64,000 bases of DNA from Rhodococcus aetherivorans (GCF_011058165.1 NZ_JAALEG010000021.1:1-64000); one strand, 5' to 3'; numbered from the stretch's first letter, positions 41,632-50,899 are shown. Notes: generated by a model not told the origin, from the sequence alone. Numbers and translations: made by a program.

Positions 41632-42597
41632 ATGGCGCTGAACAAGAGTGCATTACTGAGCGCGTATCGGAAGATGTCGGAGATCCGCGAATTCGAGGAC
41701 CGGTTGCACGAGGAGAACGCGACCGGCGACATCCCGGGGTTCATCCACCTGTACTCGGGGCAGGAAGCGATCGCAGTCGGTGTGTGCGAGAACCTGAACG
41801 ACACCGACTACATCGGCTCCACCCACCGCGGGCACGGCCACTGCATTGCCAAGGGGTGTGACCTCGACGGGATGATGGCCGAAATCTTCGGCAAGAACGA
41901 CGGATTGTGCCACGGCAAGGGCGGATCGATGCACATCGCCGACCTGTCGGTCGGCATGCTCGGCGCGAACGCGATCGTCGGCGGTGCCCCGTCGCTGGCG
42001 ATCGGCGCTGCGCTGAGCGCCAAGACCCTGGGGAACGGCGGTGTCGCGGCCTCGTTCACCGGCGACGGCGGATCCAATCAGGGCACCGTATTCGAGGCCA
42101 TGAACATGGCGGTCGTGCTCGAGTTGCCGATCGTCTTCGTCATCGAGAACAACGGATTCGGTGAGGCCACCGGCCGCGACTATGCGGTCGGCACACCGAG
42201 TATCGCTGGGCGGGCCGCGTCGTTCGGGATGCCCGCCACCACCGTCGACGGTACCGACTTCTTCGAGGTCCACGAGGCAGCGCGCGAGGCGGTCGAGCGA
42301 GCCCGCAGGGGAGGCGGTCCCTCCACCATCGAGGCGGTGGCACACCGCTGGCACGGCCACTTCGAGGGCGACGCCCAGCTGTACCGCACCGCGGACCAGG
42401 TCGCCGAACTCCGCAGGACCCAGGATCCGCTGGTGAAGTTCCGCGCGAAGGTCGACGGCAAGAAGGTCACCGCGAAGGAACTCGATGCGATCGACGCCGA
42501 GGCTCGTGAACGGGTCGACGTCGCCGTCACGAAGGCGCGAGCTGCCGAGTATCCGCCGCTGACGAACCTGCTGACCGACGTCTACGTGTCGTACTGA
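41632..42597 (+). CDS. acoA: acetoin dehydrogenase E1 alpha
   Basis: 321 residues. The TPP/Mg motif is FTGDGGSNQGTVFEAMNMA and the active-site approach is GSTHRGHGHCIAKG. Acetoin E1 enzymes cleave acetoin to acetaldehyde and an acetyl group that passes to E2. The acetoin assignment over pyruvate rests on the small, unfused E1 alpha, the HWHGHFEGDAQLYR-type C-terminal segment (here HRWHGHFEGDAQLYR) and the operon context with E2, E3 and LipA. AGGAG lies five to nine bases before the ATG. Confidence 0.9.
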   Translation: MALNKSALLSAYRKMSEIREFEDRLHEENATGDIPGFIHLYSGQEAIAVGVCENLNDTDYIGSTHRGHGHCIAKGCDLDGMMAEIFGKNDGLCHGKGGSMHIADLSVGMLGANAIVGGAPSLAIGAALSAKTLGNGGVAASFTGDGGSNQGTVFEAMNMAVVLELPIVFVIENNGFGEATGRDYAVGTPSIAGRAASFGMPATTVDGTDFFEVHEAAREAVERARRGGGPSTIEAVAHRWHGHFEGDAQLYRTADQVAELRRTQDPLVKFRAKVDGKKVTAKELDAIDAEARERVDVAVTKARAAEYPPLTNLLTDVYVSY

Positions 42598-42611
42598 GAG
42601 AGAGAACGAAA

Positions 42612-43643
42612 ATGACCACGTCGAAGACGACATATCGCGAAGCGATCAAGGCCGCACTCGCACAGGAGATGCAGCGGGACGCGACGGTCGTGCAGATCGG
42701 TGAGGACCTGCGCGGTGGTCACGCCGGCACCAATCCGGAACTCGAGTCCGGGAAGGTAGAGGCGTTCGGCGGTGTGCTGGGGGTGACGAAGGGTCTGTGG
42801 ACCGAGTTCGGTTCCGACCGTGTCATCGACACCCCGATCACCGAGTCCGCGATCATCGGCATGGCAGCCGGCGCTGCTCTGACCGGGCTGCGGCCGGTGG
42901 CCGAGTTGATGTTCATGGACTTCTTCGGAGTCTGCTACGACGCGCTCTACAACCAGGCGGCGAAGTTCCGGTACATGTTCGGCGGCAAGGCCCGTACCCC
43001 GCTGGTGGTGCGGGGCATGATCGGCGCCGGATTCTCCGCCGCCGCTCAGCACTCGCAGTCACCGTACAACGTGTTCGCCGCCGTTCCCGGCCTCAAGGTC
43101 GTCGCCCCGTCGAACGCCTACGACGCCAAAGGCCTGCTGATCCAGTCGATTCGCGACGACGATCCGGTCGTGTTCTGCGAACACAAGACACTCTACGACG
43201 TCAAGGGCGAGGTTCCGGACGAGCCGTACACGATCCCGTTCGGTGTCGCCAACTACACCCGCGAAGGCACGGACGTCACGATCATCGCGCTGTCGGCGAT
43301 GGTGAACGCCGCCAACACCGCCGCGGACAAGCTGGCCGCCGAGGGGATCTCCGTCGAGGTCGTCGACCCCCGCACGGTGTCGCCGCTCGACGAGGAGGGC
43401 ATCCTCGAATCCGTGGCCTCCACCGGCCGGGTAGTGATCGCCGACGAGTCCGCGGCGCGCTGCGGGTTCGGTCACGACGTCGCCGCGCTGATCGCGACGC
43501 GTGCTTTCGGGTCACTGAAGGCGCCGATCGAACTGGTCACCCCGCCGCACACTCCGGTGCCGTTCTCCCCGGTCCTCGAGCAGGCGTGGCTGCCGAACGC
43601 GGCTCGGATCGAGGCCGCCGTCCGCAAGGTTGTGAGTGCCTGA
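42612..43643 (+). CDS. acoB: acetoin dehydrogenase E1 beta
   Basis: 343 residues, transketolase pyrimidine-binding and C-terminal domains: VVQIGEDLRGGHAGTNPELE, VIDTPITESAIIGMAAGAAL, PVAELMFMDFFG, and VVDPRTVSPLDEE. It pairs with AcoA to form the alpha2beta2 E1. It begins 14 bases after acoA with GAGAGAGAACG before the ATG and runs one base short of the acoC start. Confidence 0.92.
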   Translation: MTTSKTTYREAIKAALAQEMQRDATVVQIGEDLRGGHAGTNPELESGKVEAFGGVLGVTKGLWTEFGSDRVIDTPITESAIIGMAAGAALTGLRPVAELMFMDFFGVCYDALYNQAAKFRYMFGGKARTPLVVRGMIGAGFSAAAQHSQSPYNVFAAVPGLKVVAPSNAYDAKGLLIQSIRDDDPVVFCEHKTLYDVKGEVPDEPYTIPFGVANYTREGTDVTIIALSAMVNAANTAADKLAAEGISVEVVDPRTVSPLDEEGILESVASTGRVVIADESAARCGFGHDVAALIATRAFGSLKAPIELVTPPHTPVPFSPVLEQAWLPNAARIEAAVRKVVSA

Positions 43644-43644
43644 C

Positions 43645-45195
43645 ATGAGTGAGATCAAATTGATCGAAGTTCCGAAGTGGGGCCTGTCCATGGAGGAAGG
43701 CACCGTGGCGGAGTGGCTGGTCGAGGAGGGAGCGTCCTTTTCGAAGGGCGACCTGATCTGCGAGATCGAGACCAGCAAGATCGCCAACCAGTTGGAGGCG
43801 CCGTTCGACGGGGTGCTTCGACGGGTCGTCGCCAAGCCGGGGGAGACGTTGCCGGTCGGTGCGGTGCTGGCGGTGTCGGCCGAGGCTGCAGTCTCCGACG
43901 CCGAAATCGAGGAATTCCTCGCCGGCATCGGGGCGGATCAGGTGCCGACCCCGGCCGAGTCCGGGCGCTCACCGGCCGGACAGCCCGCCCCCGCGCAGCC
44001 GGATCTCGAGAGCAGCCCGCCGGCGCCGGCGGCCCACGAATCGGTACCGGTGACCGGGGCGACCACCGGGTCCCGTCAGCGGCCCGGTGCGACGATCGTT
44101 CCCGATGCCCTGCAAGGACGGACGAACGGTGACGTGTTCGCGACCCCGCACGCCCACCGCTTGGCGGACGAGTTGTCGATCGACCTGGCCAGTGTGACGG
44201 GGACCGGCCGGGACGGCCGGATCTCCGTTGCCGACATCCACGACACGATCCGGGCGGCCGGTGGAACCGTCGCACAACCGCCGTCGCCGACGCGGTCAGG
44301 TATACCGGGACGTTCCTTCGAGGACGACAGCACCGTCCCGGCCACCCCCGTGGCCCGACGTCTGGCCGCATCCCTCGGGATCAACCTGCACGACTGCCGG
44401 GCCACCGGGTCACGCGGCCGGGTGTGTGAGGCCGACGTCCGCGAGGCCGAGCGCCGGTTCCGGCTGCAACCGGAAGTCGTCGCAGCGCCCGAACCCGTCG
44501 CGGAGGCGGAGTTCGAGACGATTCCGTTCACCGCGATGCGCAAGGCGATCGGGCAGCGGTTGCAGGAGTCGAAACGCAGCGCCCCGCACTTCCGGCTCAC
44601 CGCGGACCTGCAGATCGACGATCTTCTGGCCTTGCGGGCAAAGATCAATGCAACCGTTCCGGCCGTCAAGCTGTCGGTCAACGATTTCGTCGTCAAGGCG
44701 TGTGCCGCAGCGCTGCGGAAGGTGCCCGATGTCAACGTTCAGTTCGACGAGGCGACACAGTCGGTGCTGCGCTATGCAAGTGCCGACATCTCGGTGGCTG
44801 TCGCACTGCCGTCGGGTCTGATCACCCCGATCGTGCGCGGCGCCGACGGCAAGACTCTCGCCGAGATTTCCGGGGAGGTGCAGTCACTGGTGACCAAGGC
44901 CAAGACCGGGAAACTGGCGGTCGACGAGTTCCAGGGCGGCACCTTCACGGTGTCCAATCTCGGCATGTTCGGTGTGCGGGAATTCGACGCGATCATCAAC
45001 CCACCGCAGGGCGCCATCCTCGCGGTCGGTGCCGCACAGGAGCGTCCCGTCGTCGTCGACGGTCAGGTCGTTGCGCGCACGATGCTCACCGTCACGCTCT
45101 CGTGCGACCACCGGGTGATCGACGGCGCGCTCGGCGCGACCTTCCTGCGAGAACTCCGGCGTTTCGTCGAGTCACCCGCGCTGATGCTGGTCTGA
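43645..45195 (+). CDS. acoC: dihydrolipoamide acetyltransferase E2 with two E3-binding domains
   Basis: 516 residues. Order: lipoyl domain (1-78, lipoyl-Lys in EIETSKIANQ), Pro/Ala linker, a first peripheral-subunit-binding domain (about 165-200, ATPHAHRLADELSIDLASV), a second one (about 233-270, TPVARRLAASLGINLHDCRA), linker, and the catalytic core (about 290-516) with the active-site SCDHRVIDGALGA. Two tandem subunit-binding domains are unusual; most E2 proteins have one. It transfers acetyl from lipoamide to CoA. The ATG at 43645 is one base after the acoB stop; a GTG at 43636 is possible. Confidence 0.9.
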   Translation: MSEIKLIEVPKWGLSMEEGTVAEWLVEEGASFSKGDLICEIETSKIANQLEAPFDGVLRRVVAKPGETLPVGAVLAVSAEAAVSDAEIEEFLAGIGADQVPTPAESGRSPAGQPAPAQPDLESSPPAPAAHESVPVTGATTGSRQRPGATIVPDALQGRTNGDVFATPHAHRLADELSIDLASVTGTGRDGRISVADIHDTIRAAGGTVAQPPSPTRSGIPGRSFEDDSTVPATPVARRLAASLGINLHDCRATGSRGRVCEADVREAERRFRLQPEVVAAPEPVAEAEFETIPFTAMRKAIGQRLQESKRSAPHFRLTADLQIDDLLALRAKINATVPAVKLSVNDFVVKACAAALRKVPDVNVQFDEATQSVLRYASADISVAVALPSGLITPIVRGADGKTLAEISGEVQSLVTKAKTGKLAVDEFQGGTFTVSNLGMFGVREFDAIINPPQGAILAVGAAQERPVVVDGQVVARTMLTVTLSCDHRVIDGALGATFLRELRRFVESPALMLV

Positions 45196-45205
45196 GAGGT
45201 ACACC

Positions 45206-46606
45206 ATGACAGAGAAATACGACGTCCTCGTCGTCGGCAGCGGGCCGGGTGGCTATGTCGCCGCAATCCGTGCCGCGCAGCACGGTCTGCGCACCGCCGT
45301 CGTCGAGCGGGACCGGCTCGGCGGGATCTGCCTGAACTGGGGGTGCATCCCTACCAAAGCGTTGCTGCACGGTGCCGATGTCGCCCACACGCTGGCGAAC
45401 CTTCGGCCGCTCGGGTTCAGTGCGAGTGGTGTGAAATTCGACATGGCACGCCTCGTCGAGTTCAGCCGGTCGGTGTCGGGGCGACTGTCCGACGGCATCG
45501 GCTACCTGATGAAGAAGAACGGCATCGACGTCGTCCGGGGGTCGGCGCGGCTGCTCGACAAGGGAGTCGTCGCAGTGACGGCCGCGGACGAGTCGGTGTC
45601 CGAGTATCGGGCCGACCACGTCATCCTGGCCACCGGAGCCCGGCCGCGTTCGGTTCCCGGTGTCGTGCCTGACGGCGACCGGGTCTGGACATACTTCGAT
45701 GCTCTGGTCCCGCCGGAGCTGCCGAAGTCATTGCTGGTCATCGGATCCGGTGCCATCGGCGTCGAATTCGCGAGTCTGTACAACGATCTCGGGACTGACG
45801 TCACCCTCGTCGAATTGGCCCCGCAGATCATGCCGGTCGAGGATGCTGCCGTCGCAGGCCATGTACGGCGGCAGTTCGAGAAGCGAGGCATCGGGATTCA
45901 CACCGGCGCCTCGGTGTCCGAACTGACGGTCGGCACGGATGCCGTCACCGTGGCCGTCCGGTCGGCCGACGGAACGATCGATGAAGCGACCGTGGACAGA
46001 GTTCTCGTTGCGGCCGGAATCCAGGGCAACGTCGAGGGTCTCGGCCTCGAGGAACTCGGTGTCGAAGTCGATCGCGGATTCGTCACCACCGACCAGTGGT
46101 GTCGCACTACCGCATTCGGCGTGTACGCGATCGGTGACGTGGCGGGCGCACCCTGCCTCGCCCACAAGGCCAGCCACGAAGCCGTGCTGTGTGTGGACAA
46201 GCTCGCCGGTGCGGATCACGTCCGGCCGTTGGACCGCGACTACGTTCCGGGCTGTACCTACGCGAGGCCGCAGGTCGCCAGCCTCGGTCTCACCGAAGAA
46301 CGAGCGCGTGCGACCGGCCGTCGCCTGCAGATCGGGCAGTTCGATCTGCAGGCGTCCGGAAAGGCGCTCGCGATCGGCGAAGCCGACGGCTTCGTGAAGA
46401 CGATCTTCGACGCCGACAGCGGCGAACTCCTCGGTGCCCACATGGTCGGCCCGGATGTCACCGAGCAGATTCAGGGATTCGGCATCGCTCGATCCCTGGA
46501 GGCGACCGCCGACGATCTCGCCGAGGTCGTCTTCGCGCACCCGACACTATCGGAGGCGATGCACGAATCGGTTCTGGCCGCACTGGGCCGTCCGATCAAC
46601 ATGTAG
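45206..46606 (+). CDS. lpdA: dihydrolipoamide dehydrogenase E3 of the aco complex
   Basis: 466 residues, FAD disulfide reductase. The redox-active disulfide is in [17 protein letters not shown] (Cys about 42 and 47), FAD-binding [15 protein letters not shown] is near residue 10, NAD-binding [15 protein letters not shown] is near 178, and the C-terminal His-Glu pair is in [13 protein letters not shown]. It reoxidises the E2 lipoyl group. AGGTACACC precedes the ATG; the gene is 10 bases after acoC. A hairpin follows the stop. Confidence 0.94.
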   Translation: MTEKYDVLVVGSGPGGYVAAIRAAQHGLRTAVVERDRLGGICLNWGCIPTKALLHGADVAHTLANLRPLGFSASGVKFDMARLVEFSRSVSGRLSDGIGYLMKKNGIDVVRGSARLLDKGVVAVTAADESVSEYRADHVILATGARPRSVPGVVPDGDRVWTYFDALVPPELPKSLLVIGSGAIGVEFASLYNDLGTDVTLVELAPQIMPVEDAAVAGHVRRQFEKRGIGIHTGASVSELTVGTDAVTVAVRSADGTIDEATVDRVLVAAGIQGNVEGLGLEELGVEVDRGFVTTDQWCRTTAFGVYAIGDVAGAPCLAHKASHEAVLCVDKLAGADHVRPLDRDYVPGCTYARPQVASLGLTEERARATGRRLQIGQFDLQASGKALAIGEADGFVKTIFDADSGELLGAHMVGPDVTEQIQGFGIARSLEATADDLAEVVFAHPTLSEAMHESVLAALGRPINM

Positions 46607-46610
46607 CAAG

Positions 46611-46654
46611 TCCCGCCGAACCGCGGACCCGGGTGGGACCGTGGTTCGGCGGGA
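46611..46654 (+). terminator. hairpin between lpdA and lipA
   Basis: TCCCGCCGAACC (46611-46622) pairs perfectly with 46643-46654 across a 20-base loop. It may attenuate transcription so that lipA is expressed below the complex subunits, or protect the upstream mRNA. Confidence 0.6.
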
Positions 46655-46680
46655 ACTCACGCCCAGGAATCGAACAAAAC

Positions 46681-47685
46681 GTGAATCCCATACCTGGAAC
46701 ATCACCCGAGGGGCCGGTTCCGTCGGGCCGCAGATTGCTTCGACTGGAGGTCCGCAATGCGCAAACCCCCATCGAACGCAAGCCGAACTGGATCAAGACC
46801 CGCGTCAAGACGAGTCCTGCGTACGCCGAACTCGAGGGCCTGGTCGAACGCGAAGGACTGCACACGGTGTGTGCGGAAGCCGGCTGCCCCAACATCTTCG
46901 AATGCTGGGAAGACCGCGAAGCCACGTTCCTGATCGGCGGTCGGCAGTGCACGCGCCGCTGCGACTTCTGCCAGATCGACACCGGCAAACCCACCGACCT
47001 CGACCGGGACGAGCCCCGCCGCGTCGCCGAGTCCGTGCACGCGATGGGACTTCGGTACTCCACTATCACCGGGGTTGCCCGCGACGACCTGCCCGACGGC
47101 GGCGCCTGGCTCTACGCCGAAACCGTCCGACAGATCCACGCCCTCAACCCCGGGACCGGCGTCGAGAATCTCGTCCCCGACTTCAGCGGAAGGCCCGACC
47201 TGCTGGCTGAGGTGTTCGACTCCCGGCCCGAGGTGCTCGCCCACAACCTCGAGACCGTGCCGCGGATCTTCAAGCAGATCCGCCCCGCGTTTCGCTACGA
47301 ACGCTCGCTCGGTGTGCTCGCCGCGGCCCGCGACTTCGGCCTGATCACCAAGTCGAACCTGATCCTCGGTATGGGGGAGACCCCACAGGAAGTGCAGCAG
47401 GCGATGATCGACCTGCACGATGCCGGCTGCGACATCCTCACCATCACCCAGTATCTGCGTCCCTCGCCGCGGCATCACCCGGTAGAGCGGTGGGTCGAGC
47501 CGGAAGAATTCGTCGAGTACTCGAAGGCCGCCGAGGAGGTCGGTTTCGCCGGCGTCCTGGCGGGGCCGCTCGTGCGTTCCTCGTACCGCGCCGGCCGCCT
47601 CTACGCCGACGCCATGGCTCACCACCGCCGTGAACTCGCGGCTCCCCTCAGCCATCTCGCCGAAGCGCACCCGTCAGGAGATTGA
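46681..47685 (+). CDS. lipA: lipoyl synthase (operon-dedicated copy)
   Basis: 334 residues, radical SAM. The auxiliary cluster Cys motif is [12 protein letters not shown] (about 63-74) and the radical SAM motif is CTRRCDFC (about 90-97); RSSYRA near the C-terminus is also conserved. LipA inserts two sulfurs into octanoyl-E2. A copy inside the aco operon suggests a second lipA beside the housekeeping lipB-lipA locus, dedicated to AcoC, as in some other aco operons. GTG start at 46681; the in-frame sequence upstream is an overlap with lpdA. Confidence 0.93.
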   Translation: MNPIPGTSPEGPVPSGRRLLRLEVRNAQTPIERKPNWIKTRVKTSPAYAELEGLVEREGLHTVCAEAGCPNIFECWEDREATFLIGGRQCTRRCDFCQIDTGKPTDLDRDEPRRVAESVHAMGLRYSTITGVARDDLPDGGAWLYAETVRQIHALNPGTGVENLVPDFSGRPDLLAEVFDSRPEVLAHNLETVPRIFKQIRPAFRYERSLGVLAAARDFGLITKSNLILGMGETPQEVQQAMIDLHDAGCDILTITQYLRPSPRHHPVERWVEPEEFVEYSKAAEEVGFAGVLAGPLVRSSYRAGRLYADAMAHHRRELAAPLSHLAEAHPSGD

Positions 47686-47689
47686 CCAC

Positions 47690-47971
47690 ATGAGTTCCGC
47701 TATCGAAGACAACCGCATCATCGAATTCGCCCGTCGCCGGCTGCCGTACGGGGGCGGAAGTCCCGGCGACCTTCTGGTCGAATTCGGTATGACCCCAGCC
47801 GATTATCTGATCCGGTTGGGTGAGATCCTCGACAGCCCTGTCGCCTTACGACTGCACCCCCGGCTACGTGCGGACCTGCGCAACTTCGTCGCTGCGCGCA
47901 CCCCTGCGCCGCGCGCCGCGCCGAATCGGAGCGACCAGGTTCGGAGAGGATCCCGGTCCGCCGCGGTGTGA
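47690..47971 (+). CDS. small DUF3263-like protein at the end of the aco operon
   Basis: 93 residues: IIEFARRRLPYGGGSPGDLLVEFGMTPADYLIRLGEIL (given as parts YGGGSPGDLLVEFGM and PADYLIRLGEIL) resembles the short actinobacterial DUF3263 helix-turn-helix-like domain, and the tail is Arg/Pro-rich. AGGAG lies nine bases before the ATG and four bases separate it from lipA. It may be a DNA-binding accessory; function unknown. Confidence 0.7.
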   Translation: MSSAIEDNRIIEFARRRLPYGGGSPGDLLVEFGMTPADYLIRLGEILDSPVALRLHPRLRADLRNFVAARTPAPRAAPNRSDQVRRGSRSAAV

Positions 47972-47984
47972 GCCCCGGGAGCAG

Positions 47985-47998
47985 GGCACGCGTGCCCC
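47985..47998. terminator. palindromic terminator between convergent aco operon and regulator
   Basis: GGGCACGCGTGCCC is a perfect 14-bp palindrome, with CCGGG (47976) and CCCGG (47998) beyond it that can lengthen the stem. It lies 14 bases after the operon's last stop and about 58 bases from the regulator stop. Confidence 0.55.
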
Positions 47999-48055
47999 CG
48001 GATTCGTCGACACGGAGGCGGCGGGGTTCGGAGCGAGATGTTCGCAGGCGGAATG

Positions 48056-49258
48056 TCACCTGATCACACGGACTTCGACACCGTCCGCGAACCGGTACGG
48101 CTGGGGCGTCAGCACAGGGCCGAGGCTCTTGCGCAGCCGGGAGACCTCGGCGCGGACGGCAACGATGTGGTCCCGGTCGCCGAACAGGGCCTCGCTCAAC
48201 GACGCGGCATCGATACCGGCCGATCGGGTACGTGCCAATACCCTCAGAATCTGCGCGTGCCGCGGTGACAGGGCACGCGTCCATTCCATCTCCCCCCGCA
48301 CCGTCGCCCGAGGGGCCGCCCCCAGGTCGAGTTCGAGTTCGATGGCCGTCCGTTCCGCGCGGCGGCGCACCAACCATGCGTCACCGAGCGGTTCGGGTAC
48401 GCAAAGTCCGAGACCGGGCACGAGCAGTGGTCGGTCGGCCTCCGGTGATGCCAGTCGTTCGGGAACGCCGATGCCGCTGGCTGCCACGACCCAGCCGTGA
48501 CCGTCCACGACGACAGCAGGCCCGCACGTCCTTGCGAGCACCGGCGCCGCGTCAGTACGGAGCCTGTCGAGGTGGGCGGCATGCTCGCGCCAGAGCATCG
48601 ACTCAGCCAACCGCACAGCCGTCTGCACGAGGGCCACGGTGGCCGGATGCACCGACATCGCCGACCCGCTGAGATCCAGTACGCCGAGTACCTCGCCGGA
48701 GCGTGGATCGTGGACCGGTGACCCCGTACACGACCAGCCGTAGTGGGACCGCGCATAGTGTTCGGCCGAGAAGAGCTGTACCGGAGCGTCCTCGACCAGC
48801 GACGTGCCGACAGAATTGGTGCCTACCGACTTCTCCGACCAGCGGGCGCCTTCCACGAATCCGAGGACGTCAGCTTCCCTCTGCACGTCGCGTGCACCCT
48901 CTCGCCACAGCACCACCCCGTCCGAGTCGGCGACGACCACGATGAAGTTCGCGTCGCTCGCCACCTCGGTCAAGGCGCCGCGTAGCTCGGGCAGAACCGA
49001 CCTCAGGGCACTTCGTGCACGGCGAGCTTCGAGTTCGGAGACGTCCGCGAGTACGACGTCCTCACACCGGGCGGGACTGACACCGTCTGCCCGAAGACGC
49101 GACCACGACCGGGCGACAACGTCACGCGGAGGCACCGGCGGCGTCCGACCGGACATCACCGCGTCGTGGACGTCGCTCAACAATCGGGCGCGTCGCGACA
49201 AGTCTTCACCGGAACCGAAAGCGAGCAACCGTTGGCGCGCCGAACTGGCCCTACTCAC
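48056..49258 (-). CDS. GAF-domain transcriptional regulator, AcoR-like N-terminus without AAA+ domain
   Basis: 400 residues. Residues about 60-220 contain the AcoR-type sensor (FIVVVADSDGVVLWREG, GFVEGARWSEKSVGTNSVGT, PVHDPRSGEVLGVLDLSGSA). The C-terminal part lacks the sigma-54-interacting AAA+ domain and the Fis helix of proteobacterial AcoR and instead ends in a winged-helix module (ALSPRHAQILRVLARTRSAG, DAASLSEALFGDRDHIVAV, SRLRKSLG). It is convergent with the aco operon and is the likely sensor for acetoin or a related inducer. A GTG start is chosen at 49258; the true N-terminus could be upstream. Confidence 0.82.
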   Translation of the reverse strand: MSRASSARQRLLAFGSGEDLSRRARLLSDVHDAVMSGRTPPVPPRDVVARSWSRLRADGVSPARCEDVVLADVSELEARRARSALRSVLPELRGALTEVASDANFIVVVADSDGVVLWREGARDVQREADVLGFVEGARWSEKSVGTNSVGTSLVEDAPVQLFSAEHYARSHYGWSCTGSPVHDPRSGEVLGVLDLSGSAMSVHPATVALVQTAVRLAESMLWREHAAHLDRLRTDAAPVLARTCGPAVVVDGHGWVVAASGIGVPERLASPEADRPLLVPGLGLCVPEPLGDAWLVRRRAERTAIELELDLGAAPRATVRGEMEWTRALSPRHAQILRVLARTRSAGIDAASLSEALFGDRDHIVAVRAEVSRLRKSLGPVLTPQPYRFADGVEVRVIR

Positions 49259-49321
49259 ACCGTTCAGCCTACCGTCAGGAGTGTGAGCCGCACCATGGCC
49301 CCTGCCGTCTGCGGCCATCAG

Positions 49322-49537
49322 GAACGCGGAAGTCGTCGACGATCTCACACACTCGTCGAGGAGTGGTTCGTTGCCGGCGCCTGCGACGGATTCAACCTGA
49401 TGTGTCCGGCGTATCCGGATTCGCTGGACGACTTCGTCGACCTCGTCGTCCCGGAACTGCAGCGCCGTGCCCTGTTTCGCACCACGTACCCGGGTACCAC
49501 GTGGCGCGACAGTCTGGGAATGTGGTCCTTCGCGTAA
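49322..49537 (+). pseudogene. C-terminal remnant of an NtaA/DszA-type flavin monooxygenase
   Basis: The frame contains VEEWFVAGACDGFNLMCPAY, SLDDFVDLVVPELQRRALFR and TTYPGTTWRDSLG, the conserved C-terminal 65 residues of nitrilotriacetate/DszA-like LLM monooxygenases, ending at a normal stop. Nothing of the preceding 350 residues is found upstream, where the GAF regulator gene begins on the other strand. It is a relic left by deletion. Confidence 0.75.
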
Positions 49538-49580
49538 ATGCGCTCGGGTGATGGCGCCGCTCGGGTAGTGCACAGCGCGG

Positions 49581-50084
49581 TTATGGGTCCTGCTCGTCGA
49601 GCACCCGCCCGATGAAGCCACCGAGTCGGGTCTCGAGGTGGCGGATCCGAGTCTCGCTGGGCAGTGCTCGATCGGGCTGATTGCCGGGCAGTGGCAGCAG
49701 CTCTCGCACATACAGTGAGCACGCGAAGTTGCTGCACATGTAGGTTCCGATGCTGTTTCCGGCCTTGCCGCCGGCGCCGGCCTTGCGTGCCGTGAACAGC
49801 GCCGTTCCGCCGATGCGGTGAACGGCGTGGCAGATGGTGCACATCGTGCTGCGCGGCCGGGACCTGTCGGTCTCGGCCTGTCGCAACTCGATTCCGATCA
49901 CCTGCCCGGCGTGCTGGGCAATCAGATACGCGCGAAGCGGGGCTCGGGGGTCCGTCCAGCCGAAGAAGTCGAGTTCCGCCCAGCGCACGGTGTCAAAGTC
50001 GGGCGGGAACGTCACCGTCCTGATCTTGCTGCGCGAGCTATTGACGAACGATCCGAGGACGTCGTCGCGGGACGGTGCCTGCAT
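49581..50084 (-). CDS. FBP-domain protein with C-terminal zinc finger (EF-G-binding type)
   Basis: 167 residues. The core GWTDPRAPLRAYLIAQHAGQV with ELRQAE and the two Cys pairs STMCTICHAVHRIGG and MCSNFACSLYV form the treble-clef zinc finger of the FBP family, members of which bind elongation factor G and protect ribosomes from fusidic acid. GGAAGGA lies eight bases before the ATG. Divergent from a TetR gene with a dyad in the 57-base gap. Confidence 0.82.
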   Translation of the reverse strand: MQAPSRDDVLGSFVNSSRSKIRTVTFPPDFDTVRWAELDFFGWTDPRAPLRAYLIAQHAGQVIGIELRQAETDRSRPRSTMCTICHAVHRIGGTALFTARKAGAGGKAGNSIGTYMCSNFACSLYVRELLPLPGNQPDRALPSETRIRHLETRLGGFIGRVLDEQDP

Positions 50085-50104
50085 CACCACTATTCCTTCC
50101 ACGT

Positions 50105-50120
50105 TTGATTCATGAAACAA
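50105..50120. promoter_or_regulatory. operator between divergent FBP-domain and TetR genes
   Basis: TTG-A-TTCATGAA-A-CAA is a 16-bp palindrome with mismatch only at the A/A pair. It lies 21 bases from the FBP-domain start and just before the preferred TetR start, covering the alternative ATG at 50112. Confidence 0.6.
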
Positions 50121-50141
50121 GTGGAGTATAAACTCGCGGGC

Positions 50142-50813
50142 ATGGGTCGCCACAAGGATGTCGAGCGTCGGCGGGCACTCCTCGAGGGCTGCTGCGCCTA
50201 CGCCGAGGAGCAGGGGCTGTTCGGTCTCACCCTGCGCCCGCTGGCCGATCGGCTCGAAACGTCGACCCGAAATCTCCTCCACCACTTCGGCAGTCGTGAG
50301 AACCTGATCGTCGAGATCGTCGACCGCACCCTGGTGACCCATCTGACCGCGTCGCGGGATCTGCTCCTGCGGATCCGCGATCTCTCGGCCGACGAGTCGT
50401 CGCCGTCGGCGACCGCCGCCCACGTGACCGCCGTGATCTCGCAGGGGCTCGAGATGGCGTGGGCGGAAGCGCACACGCCGGATGGGCGCCGGCGAACCGC
50501 CATGTTCTTCGAGATCTATGCCGCGGCGACGCGGGATCCCGAGCTGCAGCAGACATTCCTCGTCCCGGTGGTGACGGAATGGGTCGACCCCATGGCCGCG
50601 GCGATCGAGGCCGCGGGCGCGTCACCGGGCGCGGCCCGGTCCGTCGCCTCGCGCATCCTCGCGGCCCATCGAGGTCTTCTCCTCGAGGATCTCGCGCTCG
50701 GCTGCAACGTCGCCACCGATGCCGCGCATCGGGACGCCGTCCTGGCGGTCCGTACCGAGATCTCCCGTGCGACTTCCTCGGGCGGGGAAGGGGTCCATGA
50801 CCCGGCGGAGTGA
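50142..50813 (+). CDS. TetR-family transcriptional regulator
   Basis: 223 residues: ERRRALLEGCCAYAEEQGLF and TLRPLADRLETSTRNLLHHF are the two HTH segments (residues 8-50), with the C-terminal domain helical and ending in an acidic tail. It is a probable autorepressor and repressor of the divergent FBP-domain gene through the dyad at 50105-50120. The start at 50142 is preferred because the ATG at 50112 lies inside the dyad. Confidence 0.85.
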   Translation: MGRHKDVERRRALLEGCCAYAEEQGLFGLTLRPLADRLETSTRNLLHHFGSRENLIVEIVDRTLVTHLTASRDLLLRIRDLSADESSPSATAAHVTAVISQGLEMAWAEAHTPDGRRRTAMFFEIYAAATRDPELQQTFLVPVVTEWVDPMAAAIEAAGASPGAARSVASRILAAHRGLLLEDLALGCNVATDAAHRDAVLAVRTEISRATSSGGEGVHDPAE

Positions 50814-50899
50814 GCAGCCCGCCAGTCGTTCGTCGCGATCTCGTTCGCACCGCTGTTCCGGGCTTTCCCGGCGTCGCCGGGGTCGCCGGCCGGCCTGGT

